64,000 nt of DNA from Chachezhania antarctica. GTDB taxonomy: Bacteria > Pseudomonadota > Alphaproteobacteria > Rhodobacterales > Rhodobacteraceae. Positions 11,236-19,903 of this stretch are shown here, piece after piece. The DNA lies in NCBI RefSeq assembly GCF_003646465.1, contig NZ_QZEX01000004.1, positions 310,001-374,000 of the forward strand, in the 5' to 3' direction. The position numbers and the translations under genes were made by a program. The notes under the pieces were generated by a model. That model worked only from the letters and a program-made list of their open reading frames with translations. It ran no database searches and was not told the DNA's origin. How positions within the stretch are numbered: the stretch's first letter is position 1; each line of letters opens with the position of its first letter.

Positions 11236-11658
11236 ATGAGCGATACCGACGATCAGAGCACGCAGGTGGAGCGCTTTCTGGAGGCCTTGGCCCCCGCGGC
11301 GAAGGCCGCAGATGCACGGGTGCTGGACGGGCTGTTCCGCGAGGTGACGGGCTTTGCACCGCTGTTGTGGCGCGGGGGGATGCTGGGCTACGGGCTTTAT
11401 CACTATACCTACCAGACCGGCCATTCCGGCACGTCGCTGGCCACCGGGTTCAGCCCGCGAGCGAAGGCGCATTCCATCTACATCATGCCGGGCTACCAGG
11501 ATTATGGCCAGATCCTGGACCGGCTGGGCAAGCACAGGACGGGCAAGGCGTGCCTTTACGTGAACAAGCTGGCCGATATCGACCTGGACGTGCTGCGCGA
11601 ACTGATCGCCACCGGGCTACGCGACCTTGAAACCCGTTGGCCGGTGCACCCGACCTGA
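11236..11658 (+). CDS. DUF1801 domain protein
   Basis: A 140-residue soluble protein of the DUF1801 (YdhG-like) family. Features supporting this are the central LLWRGGMLGYGLYHYTY block, HSIYIMPGYQDY and the C-terminal KACLYVNKLADIDLDVLREL segment, which match the beta-sheet core and closing helix of the family. The biochemical role is unknown. The ATG at 11236 (MSDTDDQST) is preferred over an in-frame GTG nine bases upstream. It ends 58 nt before gltX on the same strand and could be co-transcribed with it. Confidence 0.8.
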   Translation: MSDTDDQSTQVERFLEALAPAAKAADARVLDGLFREVTGFAPLLWRGGMLGYGLYHYTYQTGHSGTSLATGFSPRAKAHSIYIMPGYQDYGQILDRLGKHRTGKACLYVNKLADIDLDVLRELIATGLRDLETRWPVHPT

Positions 11659-11716
11659 CCGCGGTTCTGGACAAATCCGCCCCCTCGTGACAAACGGCGC
11701 GCGACAGGAGACGTCC

Positions 11717-13042
11717 ATGACTACCACCCGTTTTGCCCCTTCGCCCACCGGCTATCTGCATATTGGCAACCTGCGTGCCGCGCTGATGAACTTTCTCATC
11801 GCGCGCAAGGCGGGGGGCACCTTCATCCTGCGCATCGACGACACCGACCCGGAGCGGTCGAAGGAAGAATATGTCGACGCGATCAAGGAAGATCTGGAAT
11901 GGCTGGGCCTGCATTGGGACAAGGTGGAACGCCAGTCGCTGCGGCTTGACCGCTATGCCGAGGCCGCCGACCGTCTGCGCGAAATGGGCCGGTTCTACGA
12001 GGCGTTCGAGACGCCCACCGAACTGGACCTGAAGCGCAAGAAGCAGCTGAACATGGGCCGCCCGCCGGTTTATGACCGCGCGGCGCTGGATCTGAGCGAG
12101 GCCGAGAAGGACAAGCTGCGCGCCGAGCGTGGCAACGGGGTCTGGCGGTTCAAGCTGGATCACGAACGGATCGAATGGGCCGACGGGATCCTGGGCGATA
12201 TCTCGATCGATGCTGCGTCAGTGTCCGATCCGGTGCTGATCCGGGCGGATGGGCAGGTGCTGTACACCATCGCGTCGGTCGTCGACGATACCGAGATGGG
12301 CGTGACGGATGTCGTCCGCGGGTCGGACCACGTGACTAACACCGCGACGCAGATCCAGATCATCCAGGCGCTGGGCGGCACCGTCCCGACCTTCGCCCAC
12401 CATTCGCTGCTGACCGGCCCGCAGGGCGAGGCTCTGTCGAAACGGCTGGGCACGCTGGCGCTGCGCGATCTGCGGGCGCGCGGGGTGGAGCCGATGGCCG
12501 TTCTGTCGTTGATGGCGCGGCTGGGATCGTCTGATCCGGTCGAACTACGTACCGACATCGCCGAGATCATCGAAGGCTTCGACATCAGCCGCTTCGGCTC
12601 GGCCCCCACGAAGTTCGACGAGGAAGACCTGTTCCCGCTGACCGCCAATGTGCTTCAGCACAAGTCCCTGGCCGAGGTGAAGGAGGCCGTGGCCGCCGTC
12701 GGTGTGCCCGACGATCTGGCCGAACCCTTCTGGATGATGGCACGGGACAACATCACCACGCTGGCCGACCTGGAAGGCTGGTGGGTGCTGTGCCGCGACG
12801 GGGCCGATCCGCTGATCGCGGACGAGGACAAGGCGTTCATCGGCGAGGCGATGACCCTGCTGCCGCCGCCGCCCTACACCGCTGACACGTGGAAGACCTG
12901 GACCGATGCGGTGAAGGAAAAGACCGGCCGCAAGGGCAAGGGGCTCTTCATGCCGCTGCGCAAGGCCGTGACGGGACTGGAGCGCGGGCCCGAGATGGCG
13001 CATCTCATGCCGCTTCTGCAGGTCGTCCGCGCCCGGGGCTGA
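11717..13042 (+). CDS. gltX: Glutamate--tRNA ligase
   Basis: Charges tRNA-Glu (and possibly tRNA-Gln, to be converted by GatCAB) with glutamate. The 441-residue class I synthetase has the HIGH-type motif HIGN at residues 15-18 inside FAPSPTGYLHIGNLRAAL and the KMSKS-type motif LSKR at 240-243. The C-terminal anticodon-binding helical domain is present, so this is a full GluRS and not the truncated GluQ-RS. Many Alphaproteobacteria carry two gltX paralogues; this could be either. A GGAG lies about 6 nt before the ATG. A 7-bp hairpin follows the stop codon. Confidence 0.95.
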   Translation: MTTTRFAPSPTGYLHIGNLRAALMNFLIARKAGGTFILRIDDTDPERSKEEYVDAIKEDLEWLGLHWDKVERQSLRLDRYAEAADRLREMGRFYEAFETPTELDLKRKKQLNMGRPPVYDRAALDLSEAEKDKLRAERGNGVWRFKLDHERIEWADGILGDISIDAASVSDPVLIRADGQVLYTIASVVDDTEMGVTDVVRGSDHVTNTATQIQIIQALGGTVPTFAHHSLLTGPQGEALSKRLGTLALRDLRARGVEPMAVLSLMARLGSSDPVELRTDIAEIIEGFDISRFGSAPTKFDEEDLFPLTANVLQHKSLAEVKEAVAAVGVPDDLAEPFWMMARDNITTLADLEGWWVLCRDGADPLIADEDKAFIGEAMTLLPPPPYTADTWKTWTDAVKEKTGRKGKGLFMPLRKAVTGLERGPEMAHLMPLLQVVRARG

Positions 13043-13044
13043 CG

Positions 13045-13063
13045 GGCGCCGACCTTCGGCGCC
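13045..13063 (+). terminator. gltX terminator hairpin
   Basis: GGCGCCG (13045-13051) pairs with CGGCGCC (13057-13063) around a 5-nt loop, 2 nt after the gltX stop, followed by GAGTTTGGTT. Confidence 0.6.
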
Positions 13064-13106
13064 GAGTTTGGTTGCTGTCGATTGGCCCTGATTGCGGGCG
13101 CCGTTT

Positions 13107-13682
13107 CTAGGCTTGGCCCAGGGGCTGGACCAGCGCCTCGATCTCGTCCAGCCAGCGATCCACCACGGCGCGTTCGTCATCTGTCAGCACCTTGTGGCGC
13201 GGATAGCGCGGGGCGGCGCGGTCGTTCAGGACGGGCGTGTGCCAGCCATCGGTCGTCTCGAAGAACTGCCGGGCCCCTTCGGGGCCGAATTCGCGCAGGT
13301 ACCCCTGCACCACGACATCCAGATAGCTGAGCAGGATCGGCGCCGGGCTTTGCGGTGCCCCGTGCAGATCGGGATGCACCGCGTAAACCGCGATATCGAG
13401 CGGCCCTGCGAGGGCGTGCGTGACGTTCTCCGTTGCCGGTAACCTCTCGTAATTCCGCTCCCGTTCGTCCAGCGCCACCCAGTCGCTGCCGGGTACGCGG
13501 GCGATCAGCCCGTCGATCTCCGACCCCGGGGCGGCCACGGCCGTCAGCACCGCGACAGGCCACGGGTCCACATGCACCCACCCCCGCCGCCAGCCGGCAA
13601 GGCGCGCCTTCTTGGCCCCGGGATAGGTGTGCGTGTCCCGGTTCACCAGGCTGCCGTAGCCGAAAAAGTAGGGATCGTTCAT
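13107..13682 (-). CDS. Gamma-glutamylcyclotransferase-family protein
   Basis: A 191-residue protein of the gamma-glutamylcyclotransferase-like fold, which releases 5-oxoproline from gamma-glutamyl amides or glutathione in characterised members. The N-terminal FFGYGSLVNR is the glycine-rich substrate loop of the fold, and the acidic LDERERNYERL segment supplies the candidate catalytic glutamate. The rest is typical for small bacterial ChaC/GGCT proteins. The physiological substrate is uncertain. It converges on gltX and is divergent from the NsrR-like regulator. Confidence 0.78.
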   Translation of the reverse strand: MNDPYFFGYGSLVNRDTHTYPGAKKARLAGWRRGWVHVDPWPVAVLTAVAAPGSEIDGLIARVPGSDWVALDERERNYERLPATENVTHALAGPLDIAVYAVHPDLHGAPQSPAPILLSYLDVVVQGYLREFGPEGARQFFETTDGWHTPVLNDRAAPRYPRHKVLTDDERAVVDRWLDEIEALVQPLGQA

Positions 13683-13726
13683 CGGGTCTGCCCTCTCAAA
13701 TCACTTTCCGACAATTCTTGCCGATA

Positions 13727-13740
13727 TTGATGCATGTCAA
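13727..13740 (+). promoter_or_regulatory. FNR/Nnr-type box upstream of the NsrR-like gene
   Basis: The 14-mer TTGATGCATGTCAA matches the FNR-family consensus TTGA-N6-TCAA exactly and lies 88 nt before the start codon of the Rrf2 gene. In Rhodobacteraceae such boxes are read by FnrL (oxygen) or Nnr/Dnr (nitric oxide) proteins. Confidence 0.65.
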
Positions 13741-13828
13741 ATCGCCCTTTGGTCGGATGTGCGAAATCTGCCCCGTGCCCGCAAGAGTAGAGCCATCGAT
13801 TTACACGACCTTCCGACAGGAGTTAGCC

Positions 13829-14278
13829 GTGCGCATAACAAAGAGAACAAACATTGCCGTACGATTGATGCTGTATTGCGCAAGTCAGCCAGATCGCCGT
13901 GTCACCAAATCCGAGGTGGCGCGGAAGTGCAATATCTCCGAGAACCATTTGGCCCATGTTGTCAATGCGTTGGGACAGATGGGGTACATCGACACGCAGC
14001 GCGGCCGCAGTGGCGGGCTGGAACTGGCCCGCGGTCCCGACGAGGTGAGCCTGGGCGATATCTTCCGGTCGCTGGAAAGCGGCGTGCCGCTGGCCGAGTG
14101 CTTTGGCTGTCAGTCCGTGACGTGCGAGAGCGTCTCGGATTGCAGGCTGCGGCAGGCGCTGGTGAATGCCGAAGCCGCCTTTTACGAAACGCTGGACGAG
14201 GTTCCGCTGGCCGAGCTTATGGGCTCGAACGGGGGCGGCGTCATGGACCGTCTTCAAGAAGGCAATTGCCCCCCGTAA
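13829..14278 (+). CDS. nsrR: Rrf2-family regulator, NsrR-like
   Basis: A 149-residue Rrf2 winged-helix regulator. The N-terminal helix-turn-helix is within VTKSEVARKCNISENHLAHV, followed by the wing GRSGGLELAR. Residues around 92-106 contain cysteines with spacing C-x2-C-x4-C-x5-C; the last three reproduce the C-x4-C-x5-C cluster that holds the Fe-S centre of NsrR, the nitric oxide-sensing repressor. The start is a GTG at 13829 (VRITKRTN), chosen because upstream sequence overlaps the divergent cyclotransferase gene and a purine-rich GACAGGAG lies before it. An FNR-type box upstream fits a link to low oxygen or nitrosative stress. No obvious NO-metabolism gene is in the window. IscR is less likely on the cysteine spacing. 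Confidence 0.82.
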   Translation: MRITKRTNIAVRLMLYCASQPDRRVTKSEVARKCNISENHLAHVVNALGQMGYIDTQRGRSGGLELARGPDEVSLGDIFRSLESGVPLAECFGCQSVTCESVSDCRLRQALVNAEAAFYETLDEVPLAELMGSNGGGVMDRLQEGNCPP

Positions 14279-14284
14279 GCGGCC

Positions 14285-16825
14285 CTACTCTTGCGCACGA
14301 AGTGTTCTGGCGGGCCGCGCGGCAAGCGGCCCCCAGGCAAAGGCCAGACCGGCCAGGAGGGTGGCGAGGATCCCCGCGATCACGACCCCCAGGGCCGATG
14401 GCCAGATCACCTGAAACCCCGTTTCCAGCACGAACCGCGTGACGGCCCAGGCCCCGGCCATGCCCGCCACCAGTGCGACCAGCCCCGCCGCCGCACCCAG
14501 AAGAGCCGAGCGCAGGGCGAAGCTTGCCAGGATCTGCCGGCGCGAGGCGCCAAGGGTTTTCAGAACCGCTGCTTCATAGGTTCGCGCACCGGTGCCTGCG
14601 GCCGCCGCGCCGATCAGCACAAGGAAGCCCGTGACCAGCGTCACCGCCGCGCCATAGGACGTGGCGGCGGCCAGCCCGGCCAGAACGCCTGCGACCCGGT
14701 CGATGGCATCGCGCACGCGAATCGCCGTGATGTTGGGGAATTGCCCGGCCAGATCGCGCAGGATCGCGGCTTCGGCCTCTTCTTCGGCATAGACGGTCGC
14801 GATGAAGCTGTGGGGCGCGCCGGCCAGCGCGGACGGGTTCATCGCGATCAAGAACCCCATGCCGGCGGCGGAAAAATCGACCTCGCGGAAGCTGGTGATG
14901 GTCGCGGTCAGGTCTCGGCCAAGGACGTTCACGGTCATCGTGTCGCCCAGCGACAGGCCCATCTCGGCGGCTTCTTCGGCGGCAAAGCTGATCTGGGGCG
15001 GCCCGTCATAGCCTTCGCCCCACCATTCGCCCGCCGTCACTGTGGTGCCCGGGGGCAGGGCGCCGGCATAGGTCACGCCGCGGTCGCTTTGCAGGACCCA
15101 GTGCTGGCCTGCGACCTCCTTCGCGGGGCGGTCGTTGATCCGCGCGATGATCCCCCGCAGCATCGGCGCGCTTTCGATGCGGGAGACGGCGTCGTCGCCC
15201 TCCAGCCGTTCCATGAAGACGGGCATCTGGTCCTTCTGGATATCGACGAAGAAATAGGACGGCGCGACATCGGGCAGCGATCCGGTGATTGCGCCGCGCA
15301 GGTTTCCGTCGATCTGGCCCACGGCGGACAGGACCGACAGGCCCAGCCCCAGCGACAGCACCACCGCACCGGCCCCTTCGCGCGGCCCGGCGATGGCGGC
15401 CAGCGCCCAGCGAAAGGCGGGCCTGTTGCGCACAAGCGGCGTGCCCAGCCGCGCGGCCAGCCGTGTCAGCCCGGCGGTCACGGCCAGCACGACCAGCGCG
15501 GCGGCCATCCCGCCGGTCGTCCAGAGTGTCAGCATCACGGCGCCGCTGAACCACGCGGCCAGCCCCACCATGACGATCAATCCAACCGCAATCGCAATGA
15601 GATAACGCCAGTTCGGCAGAACCTTCGCCGATGACAGGGCATCGCGGAACAGGGTCGCGGCGCGCACGTCCTCCGTCCGGGCAAGGGGCCAGAGCGTGAA
15701 GATCAGCGCGGTCAGAATGCCGTAGATCGCGGCCTCGCCCAGTGGCGCGGGGTAGAGGGCGAAGACGGCGGGGATCGGCAATTGCGCCTCGATCAGGGAC
15801 GCGAAGGCAAGGGGCAGGGCGGCGCCAAGGGCAAGGCCCAGAATGATGCCAAGAAGGGACAGGGCGCCGATCTGGAAGAAGTAGGTCAGGAACACGGTCC
15901 GCCGGTCGGCCCCCAGCGTGCGCAGGGTGGCGATGACCGATGTCTTTTCCGCGAGATAGGCCCGGACCGCGGCGGACACGCCTACGCCGCCCACCGCAAG
16001 GCCCGACAGGCCGACGAGGATCAGGAAGGCGCCCAGCCGCTCCACGAACCGCGTGATGCCCGGCGCGCCGTTCCGCGCGTCGGACCAGCTGAGCCCGGAG
16101 GTGCCGAAGGCGGCATCGGCCTCCTCCGCCATGGCGGCGATATCGGTGCCGGGGGGCAGGGACAGGCGGTATTTCGATGAAAAGAGCGTACCGGGCGCCA
16201 GAAGGCCGGAGCCCTCAAGGGCCTCCGTGCGGACGATGGTTCGCGGCCCGAGGCCAATGCCGGCGGTGGCGTTGTCCGGCTCCCTCTCCAGTGCGGCCAT
16301 CAGCACGAAATCCTGCGCGCCAAGGCGGAAGATGTCGCCCGGGGCAAGGGCAAGACGGTCGATCAGAAGCTGGTCCATCACCGCGCCGGGCAGGCCATCC
16401 TGACCGGACAGCGCCGTTTCAAGGCCGATGTCGGGGGAAAGCGCGACCTCTCCGATCAGCGGATAGAACCCGTCGACCGCCTTCACCTGTGTGAGCCCGC
16501 GGTCGGCCTCGTCGCCGCGCGGGACGGTGGCCATCGACCGGAAGTCGACGATTTCGGACACCGCATCGGCCCGCGCATCCATCCATGCGCGTTCCTCCTC
16601 CGTGGCGAAGCGGTAGGTGAACTCGATCTCGGCATCGCCGCCCAGCAGCGCCGCGCCTTCGCGGGCAAGCCCCGCCTCGATCGCCGCGCGGACGGAGCCT
16701 ACGGCGGCAATCGCCGCGACGCCAAGGATCAGGCAGGCAAGGAAGATCCGGAACCCCCGCACCCCGTTGCGGAGCGCGCCGCGCAGTTCGCGGGTGGCCA
16801 GGCGGGCAGCGGTGCGGGTGGTCAT
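14285..16825 (-). CDS. FtsX/MacB-family ABC permease (YbbP type)
   Basis: An 846-residue permease with two FtsX-like repeats. One membrane segment near the N-terminus (IFLACLILGVAAIAAVG) leads into a large periplasmic domain. Several central helices follow (around FLILVGLSGLAVGGVGV and later blocks), then a second periplasmic domain and terminal helices ending in ILATLLAGLAFAWGP. This is the YbbP layout, in which the ABC protein drives periplasmic movements (mechanotransmission) or lipoprotein/lipid handling. Its start overlaps the stop of the ATPase gene by 4 nt, so the two are co-translated. The conserved divergent partner is tesA. The substrate is not known. Confidence 0.9.
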   Translation of the reverse strand: MTTRTAARLATRELRGALRNGVRGFRIFLACLILGVAAIAAVGSVRAAIEAGLAREGAALLGGDAEIEFTYRFATEEERAWMDARADAVSEIVDFRSMATVPRGDEADRGLTQVKAVDGFYPLIGEVALSPDIGLETALSGQDGLPGAVMDQLLIDRLALAPGDIFRLGAQDFVLMAALEREPDNATAGIGLGPRTIVRTEALEGSGLLAPGTLFSSKYRLSLPPGTDIAAMAEEADAAFGTSGLSWSDARNGAPGITRFVERLGAFLILVGLSGLAVGGVGVSAAVRAYLAEKTSVIATLRTLGADRRTVFLTYFFQIGALSLLGIILGLALGAALPLAFASLIEAQLPIPAVFALYPAPLGEAAIYGILTALIFTLWPLARTEDVRAATLFRDALSSAKVLPNWRYLIAIAVGLIVMVGLAAWFSGAVMLTLWTTGGMAAALVVLAVTAGLTRLAARLGTPLVRNRPAFRWALAAIAGPREGAGAVVLSLGLGLSVLSAVGQIDGNLRGAITGSLPDVAPSYFFVDIQKDQMPVFMERLEGDDAVSRIESAPMLRGIIARINDRPAKEVAGQHWVLQSDRGVTYAGALPPGTTVTAGEWWGEGYDGPPQISFAAEEAAEMGLSLGDTMTVNVLGRDLTATITSFREVDFSAAGMGFLIAMNPSALAGAPHSFIATVYAEEEAEAAILRDLAGQFPNITAIRVRDAIDRVAGVLAGLAAATSYGAAVTLVTGFLVLIGAAAAGTGARTYEAAVLKTLGASRRQILASFALRSALLGAAAGLVALVAGMAGAWAVTRFVLETGFQVIWPSALGVVIAGILATLLAGLAFAWGPLAARPARTLRAQE

Positions 16826-17520
16826 TCGGCGGCGGCCCCGGCCATGGCGTCCGGCGCCACGCGCCCGTCACGCAGGCGGATCACCCGGTCGCAGCGCTTG
16901 GCCAGTTCGGTGGCGTGGGTCACCAGCACCAGCGTCGCCCCGTGCCGGTCGCGAAGACCGAAGAGCAGATCGATGATCGCCGCGCCGTTGGTTTCATCCA
17001 GATTGCCGGTCGGTTCGTCCGCCAGCAGGATATGCGGCCGCGGGGCAGACGCACGGGCCAGCGCGACGCGTTGTTGTTCGCCCCCCGACAGTTGCGACGG
17101 GTAGTGCCCGGCGCGATGGCCGAGGCCCACGGTCTCAAGCTCTGCCGCCGCGCGGTCGAACGCATCGCGATGGCCGGCAAGCTCCAGCGGGGTGGCCACG
17201 TTTTCCAATGCGGTCATCGTGGGGATCAGGTGGAAGCTTTGGAACACGACGCCCATGTGATCGCGCCGGAATCGCGCCAGCGCGTCTTCGTCCATCGCCG
17301 TCAGGTCCTGTCCCAGGGCGGTGATCGTCCCGCCGGTTGCCTGCTCCAGCCCGCCCATCAGCATCAGGAGCGAGGATTTGCCGGAACCGGAGGGCCCGAC
17401 AAGGCCCAGCGTCTCGCCCTGTTCAACATCCAGCGTGATGCCGTGCAGGATATCGACCCGCCCGGCATTGCCATTCAGCCACAAAGCCGCATCTTTGAGG
17501 GACAGAACGGGGTCGGGCAT
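16822..17520 (-). CDS. ybbA: ABC transporter ATP-binding protein (YbbA type)
   Basis: A 232-residue ATPase of the LolD/MacB-type family and partner of the downstream FtsX-like permease. It has Walker A GPSGSGKS (42-49), the Q-loop in VVFQSFHLIPTM, signature [14 protein letters not shown], Walker B ILLADEPTGNLD and the H-loop in LVTHATELA. It is first in a two-gene operon with a 4-nt overlap, and divergent from tesA across only 47 nt, so one short region must hold both promoters. This ybbA-ybbP/tesA divergon is conserved in many proteobacteria. Confidence 0.93.
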   Translation of the reverse strand: MPDPVLSLKDAALWLNGNAGRVDILHGITLDVEQGETLGLVGPSGSGKSSLLMLMGGLEQATGGTITALGQDLTAMDEDALARFRRDHMGVVFQSFHLIPTMTALENVATPLELAGHRDAFDRAAAELETVGLGHRAGHYPSQLSGGEQQRVALARASAPRPHILLADEPTGNLDETNGAAIIDLLFGLRDRHGATLVLVTHATELAKRCDRVIRLRDGRVAPDAMAGAAAE

Positions 17521-17567
17521 GGGCCTCTCCTGACTTGCTACCCTTTGGATATGGAGCGTGAACCGCC

Positions 17568-18221
17568 ATGCGCAAGAAAAGCTTCGCGATCCTGGCCACC
17601 CTTATCGTCGCGGGCACGGGGCTGAGCGCCGAGCCGGTGACGATCGCGGCCCTGGGCGACAGCCTGACACAGGGCTACGGGCTGGTCGAGGATCAGGGTT
17701 TCGTCCCGCAGTTGCAGCGCTGGCTGGACGGGCAGGGCGCCGATGCCGTGCTGATCAATGCGGGCGTTTCCGGCGATACCAGCGCGGGCGGCGCCGCGCG
17801 CGTGGGCTGGACGCTGACGCCCGAGGTCGACGGCATGATCGTGGCGCTTGGGGCCAACGACATGCTGCGCGGGATCGATCCGGCCGTGACCCGGGCCAAC
17901 CTGAAAAAGATCCTGACCGCGGCGGACGAAGCGGATGTCGAAGTGCTGCTGGTCGGTGTTCAGGCGCCCGGCAACTGGGGGGCCGAGTACAAGCAGGCCT
18001 TCGACGCGATCTACCCGGATCTGTCGGCGGCCCATGGCACGGACCTTGTGCCGGGCTTCTTCGATGGCATTGCGGGGGATGCTGGCGATCTGGCCGCAGC
18101 GCAGGCCTATTTCCAGCCCGACGGCCTGCATCCCAATGCCGATGGCGTGGCGCTGATCGTGGACGAGATCGGCCCGCAGGTGCTGGACCTGATCGCCTCG
18201 GTCCGCGACGAGACCGACTGA
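17568..18221 (+). CDS. tesA: Arylesterase / lysophospholipase, SGNH family (TesA)
   Basis: Periplasmic SGNH hydrolase (thioesterase I / lysophospholipase L1-like), 217 residues. A Sec signal peptide (FAILATLIVAGTGLSAEP) precedes block I ALGDSLTQGYG with the nucleophile serine. Block II Gly is in GVSGDTSAG, block III in LGANDMLRG (Asn) and block V DGLHPNADG supplies the Asp and His. Characterised homologues hydrolyse arylesters, thioesters and lysophospholipids. It is divergent from ybbA, the usual context, and three nucleotides before the SRAP-like gene, with which it is probably co-transcribed. Confidence 0.94.
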   Translation: MRKKSFAILATLIVAGTGLSAEPVTIAALGDSLTQGYGLVEDQGFVPQLQRWLDGQGADAVLINAGVSGDTSAGGAARVGWTLTPEVDGMIVALGANDMLRGIDPAVTRANLKKILTAADEADVEVLLVGVQAPGNWGAEYKQAFDAIYPDLSAAHGTDLVPGFFDGIAGDAGDLAAAQAYFQPDGLHPNADGVALIVDEIGPQVLDLIASVRDETD

Positions 18222-18224
18222 CAG

Positions 18225-18842
18225 ATGCCGGGCCGCGTCTTCCTGACCACGCCGCCCGCAGACCTGGCCGCGGCGCTGGGTGTCTCTCCCGCCCCCGTGG
18301 CGGATGAACCGCGCCGCCTGAACATCGCGCCGGGGCAGGAAGTGGTGGCACTGACCGCCGGCGGCCTCACCCGGATGCGCTGGGGCATGATCCCCGTGGG
18401 CCGCGTCAACGCCCGCGGGCGTCCGGTGATGGAGACGATCATCAACGCGCGATCCGAAACGGTGCTGCAGAAGACAGCCTTCGAGGGCACAGGCCGTGCC
18501 GTGATGCCGGTGAACGGCTGGTACGAATGGACGGGCGAGACCCGCCGCAAGACGGCGTGGCGGATCGCGCCGAAGGAAGGCGGGCTGCTGCTGTTCGCGG
18601 CGATCACCGATGTCTGGAAGGCTCCCGGCGGGATCGAGGTGCCGCAGATCGCGACGGTGACGTGCGAGCCGTCGGCGGATGTCCGCGATGTGCATCACCG
18701 CATGGCGGTGATTCTTGAGCCCGAAGACGTGGATCTGTGGCTGTCAGGCGCGGAGGAGGGGATCGCCCGCCTGTTCCGACCGTGGCCGGACGGGCGGCTG
18801 ACGGTGGAAGAGGCCAAGGGGGTCGACTGGTCGGCCCCCTGA
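18225..18842 (+). CDS. SRAP/YedK-family protein with Pro2 instead of Cys2
   Basis: A 205-residue member of the SOS response-associated peptidase (SRAP; YedK/HMCES) family, whose characterised members cross-link to abasic sites in single-stranded DNA through an N-terminal Cys2. Here the protein begins MPGRVFL, not MCGRF, so the catalytic cysteine is replaced by proline. The other active-site positions are kept: Asn74 in INARSET, Glu101 in NGWYEW and His158 in VHHRMAVIL. The start is secure: ATG CCG GGC CGC follows the tesA stop by 3 nt and matches family position 1. A penultimate Pro favours Met removal and would leave a secondary amine, as in Fpg-type glycosylases. The alternatives are a non-cross-linking paralogue or an autoprocessing-dead DNA-binding protein. 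Confidence 0.9.
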   Translation: MPGRVFLTTPPADLAAALGVSPAPVADEPRRLNIAPGQEVVALTAGGLTRMRWGMIPVGRVNARGRPVMETIINARSETVLQKTAFEGTGRAVMPVNGWYEWTGETRRKTAWRIAPKEGGLLLFAAITDVWKAPGGIEVPQIATVTCEPSADVRDVHHRMAVILEPEDVDLWLSGAEEGIARLFRPWPDGRLTVEEAKGVDWSAP

Positions 18843-18845
18843 TAC

Positions 18846-19403
18846 TTACAGAACGACAACCGGAGTGCCCAGCGGCACGCGGGTGTACAGATCGATCACG
18901 TCATCGTTCTTCATCCGGATGCAGCCGTTCGATGCCGACCGGCCGATGCTGTTCACATCGTTGGTGCCGTGGATCCGGAAATACGTGTCGCGGCCGTCCT
19001 GGAACAGGTACAGCGCGCGGGCGCCCAGCGGGTTCGACGGACCACCCGGTTCGACGTAATCGTTGCCGGCGAAGCGGCCATAGGTGCGCGGCTCCCGCTC
19101 GATCATCTCGTCCGTGGGGCGCCAGGTGGGCCATTCCTTCTTGGCGCCGATCACGGCGGCCCCGGTGAATTCCAGCCCCGCCCGGCCGACGCTGACGCCG
19201 TAACGACGCGCCTGACCCGGCGCTTCCACCCAGTAGAGGTAATAGGATTTCGGCAGGATCAGCAGCTGGCCGGGCGCGTACTGGTCCTTGATCCTGACGA
19301 CCTGGGGCGTGGCATCGAACACCTGCGCGCGGGCCATTTCCGGCAATGCGACGGCAGCGGACGCGGCGCCGGCAGCGGCGATGAATGTACGGCGGTTGAT
19401 CAT
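18846..19403 (-). CDS. L,D-transpeptidase (YkuD domain)
   Basis: A 185-residue exported YkuD-domain enzyme that forms 3-3 peptidoglycan cross-links or attaches proteins to the wall, using a catalytic cysteine. The N-terminus MINRRTFIAAAGAASAAVALP is Tat-like. The active-site block runs from HGTND (His145) to SNGCIRM (Cys161), matching the HGT...S.GC.R consensus. Upstream YLYWVEAPGQARRYGVSVG is the usual YkuD strand pair. No LysM or peptidoglycan-binding module is attached. It converges on the SRAP gene with 3 nt between stop codons. Confidence 0.93.
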   Translation of the reverse strand: MINRRTFIAAAGAASAAVALPEMARAQVFDATPQVVRIKDQYAPGQLLILPKSYYLYWVEAPGQARRYGVSVGRAGLEFTGAAVIGAKKEWPTWRPTDEMIEREPRTYGRFAGNDYVEPGGPSNPLGARALYLFQDGRDTYFRIHGTNDVNSIGRSASNGCIRMKNDDVIDLYTRVPLGTPVVVL

Positions 19404-19553
19404 GATATCCCCCAGTTCGGGTGCGTACGGGACGTCGGTGCGACGCCTAACTTGTCCGCCAACAGCGCTTTTTCGTCAATCTGCGCAAGGCTTGACCCAC
19501 GCAGGTTTGATCGCATTCTGTGGCTTGCATGTAACCTTTCGGGCCCGTCACAC

Positions 19554-19808
19554 CTAGAAATCGAAGAGGTCTTCGAGGAATCCGCCCCGTTTCTTCTTCT
19601 TGTAGGGCTTCTGGTCGACCTGTCCGTAGCCCGGGGTTTCCGGGATAGGTGTGCCCGAGCGTTCGATGATCTTGTCCAGTTCGCCCCGGTCCAGCCAGAC
19701 GCCCCGGCATTTCGGGCAATAGTCGATCTCGACCCCGGCGCGGTCGGTCATCTGCAGTTGCGTGCCATCGATCGGGCATTGCATGGCGGTCTCCGTCATC
19801 GGTTGCAT
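19554..19808 (-). CDS. TFIIB-type zinc-ribbon protein
   Basis: An 84-residue protein of the zf-TFIIB family. Cys11 (MQCPIDGT) and the pair Cys31/Cys34 (DYCPKCRGVWLDRGELDKI) form the metal-binding ribbon typical of this bacterial family. A Lys-rich linker (PYKKKKRGG) and acidic, aromatic tail LEDLFDF follow. The function in bacteria is not known; the domain is thought to act in protein or nucleic-acid binding. It is monocistronic between the YkuD and GlsB-like genes. Confidence 0.8.
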   Translation of the reverse strand: MQPMTETAMQCPIDGTQLQMTDRAGVEIDYCPKCRGVWLDRGELDKIIERSGTPIPETPGYGQVDQKPYKKKKRGGFLEDLFDF

Positions 19809-19903
19809 GTGCCCGATGACATAGGCATGCGCCGCGCCGCGGGAAGGGGGCGCGGCTCACGTTTTGTAATGATGCCTGACGCGTAGTGATGCCTGGCAGG
19901 CCG

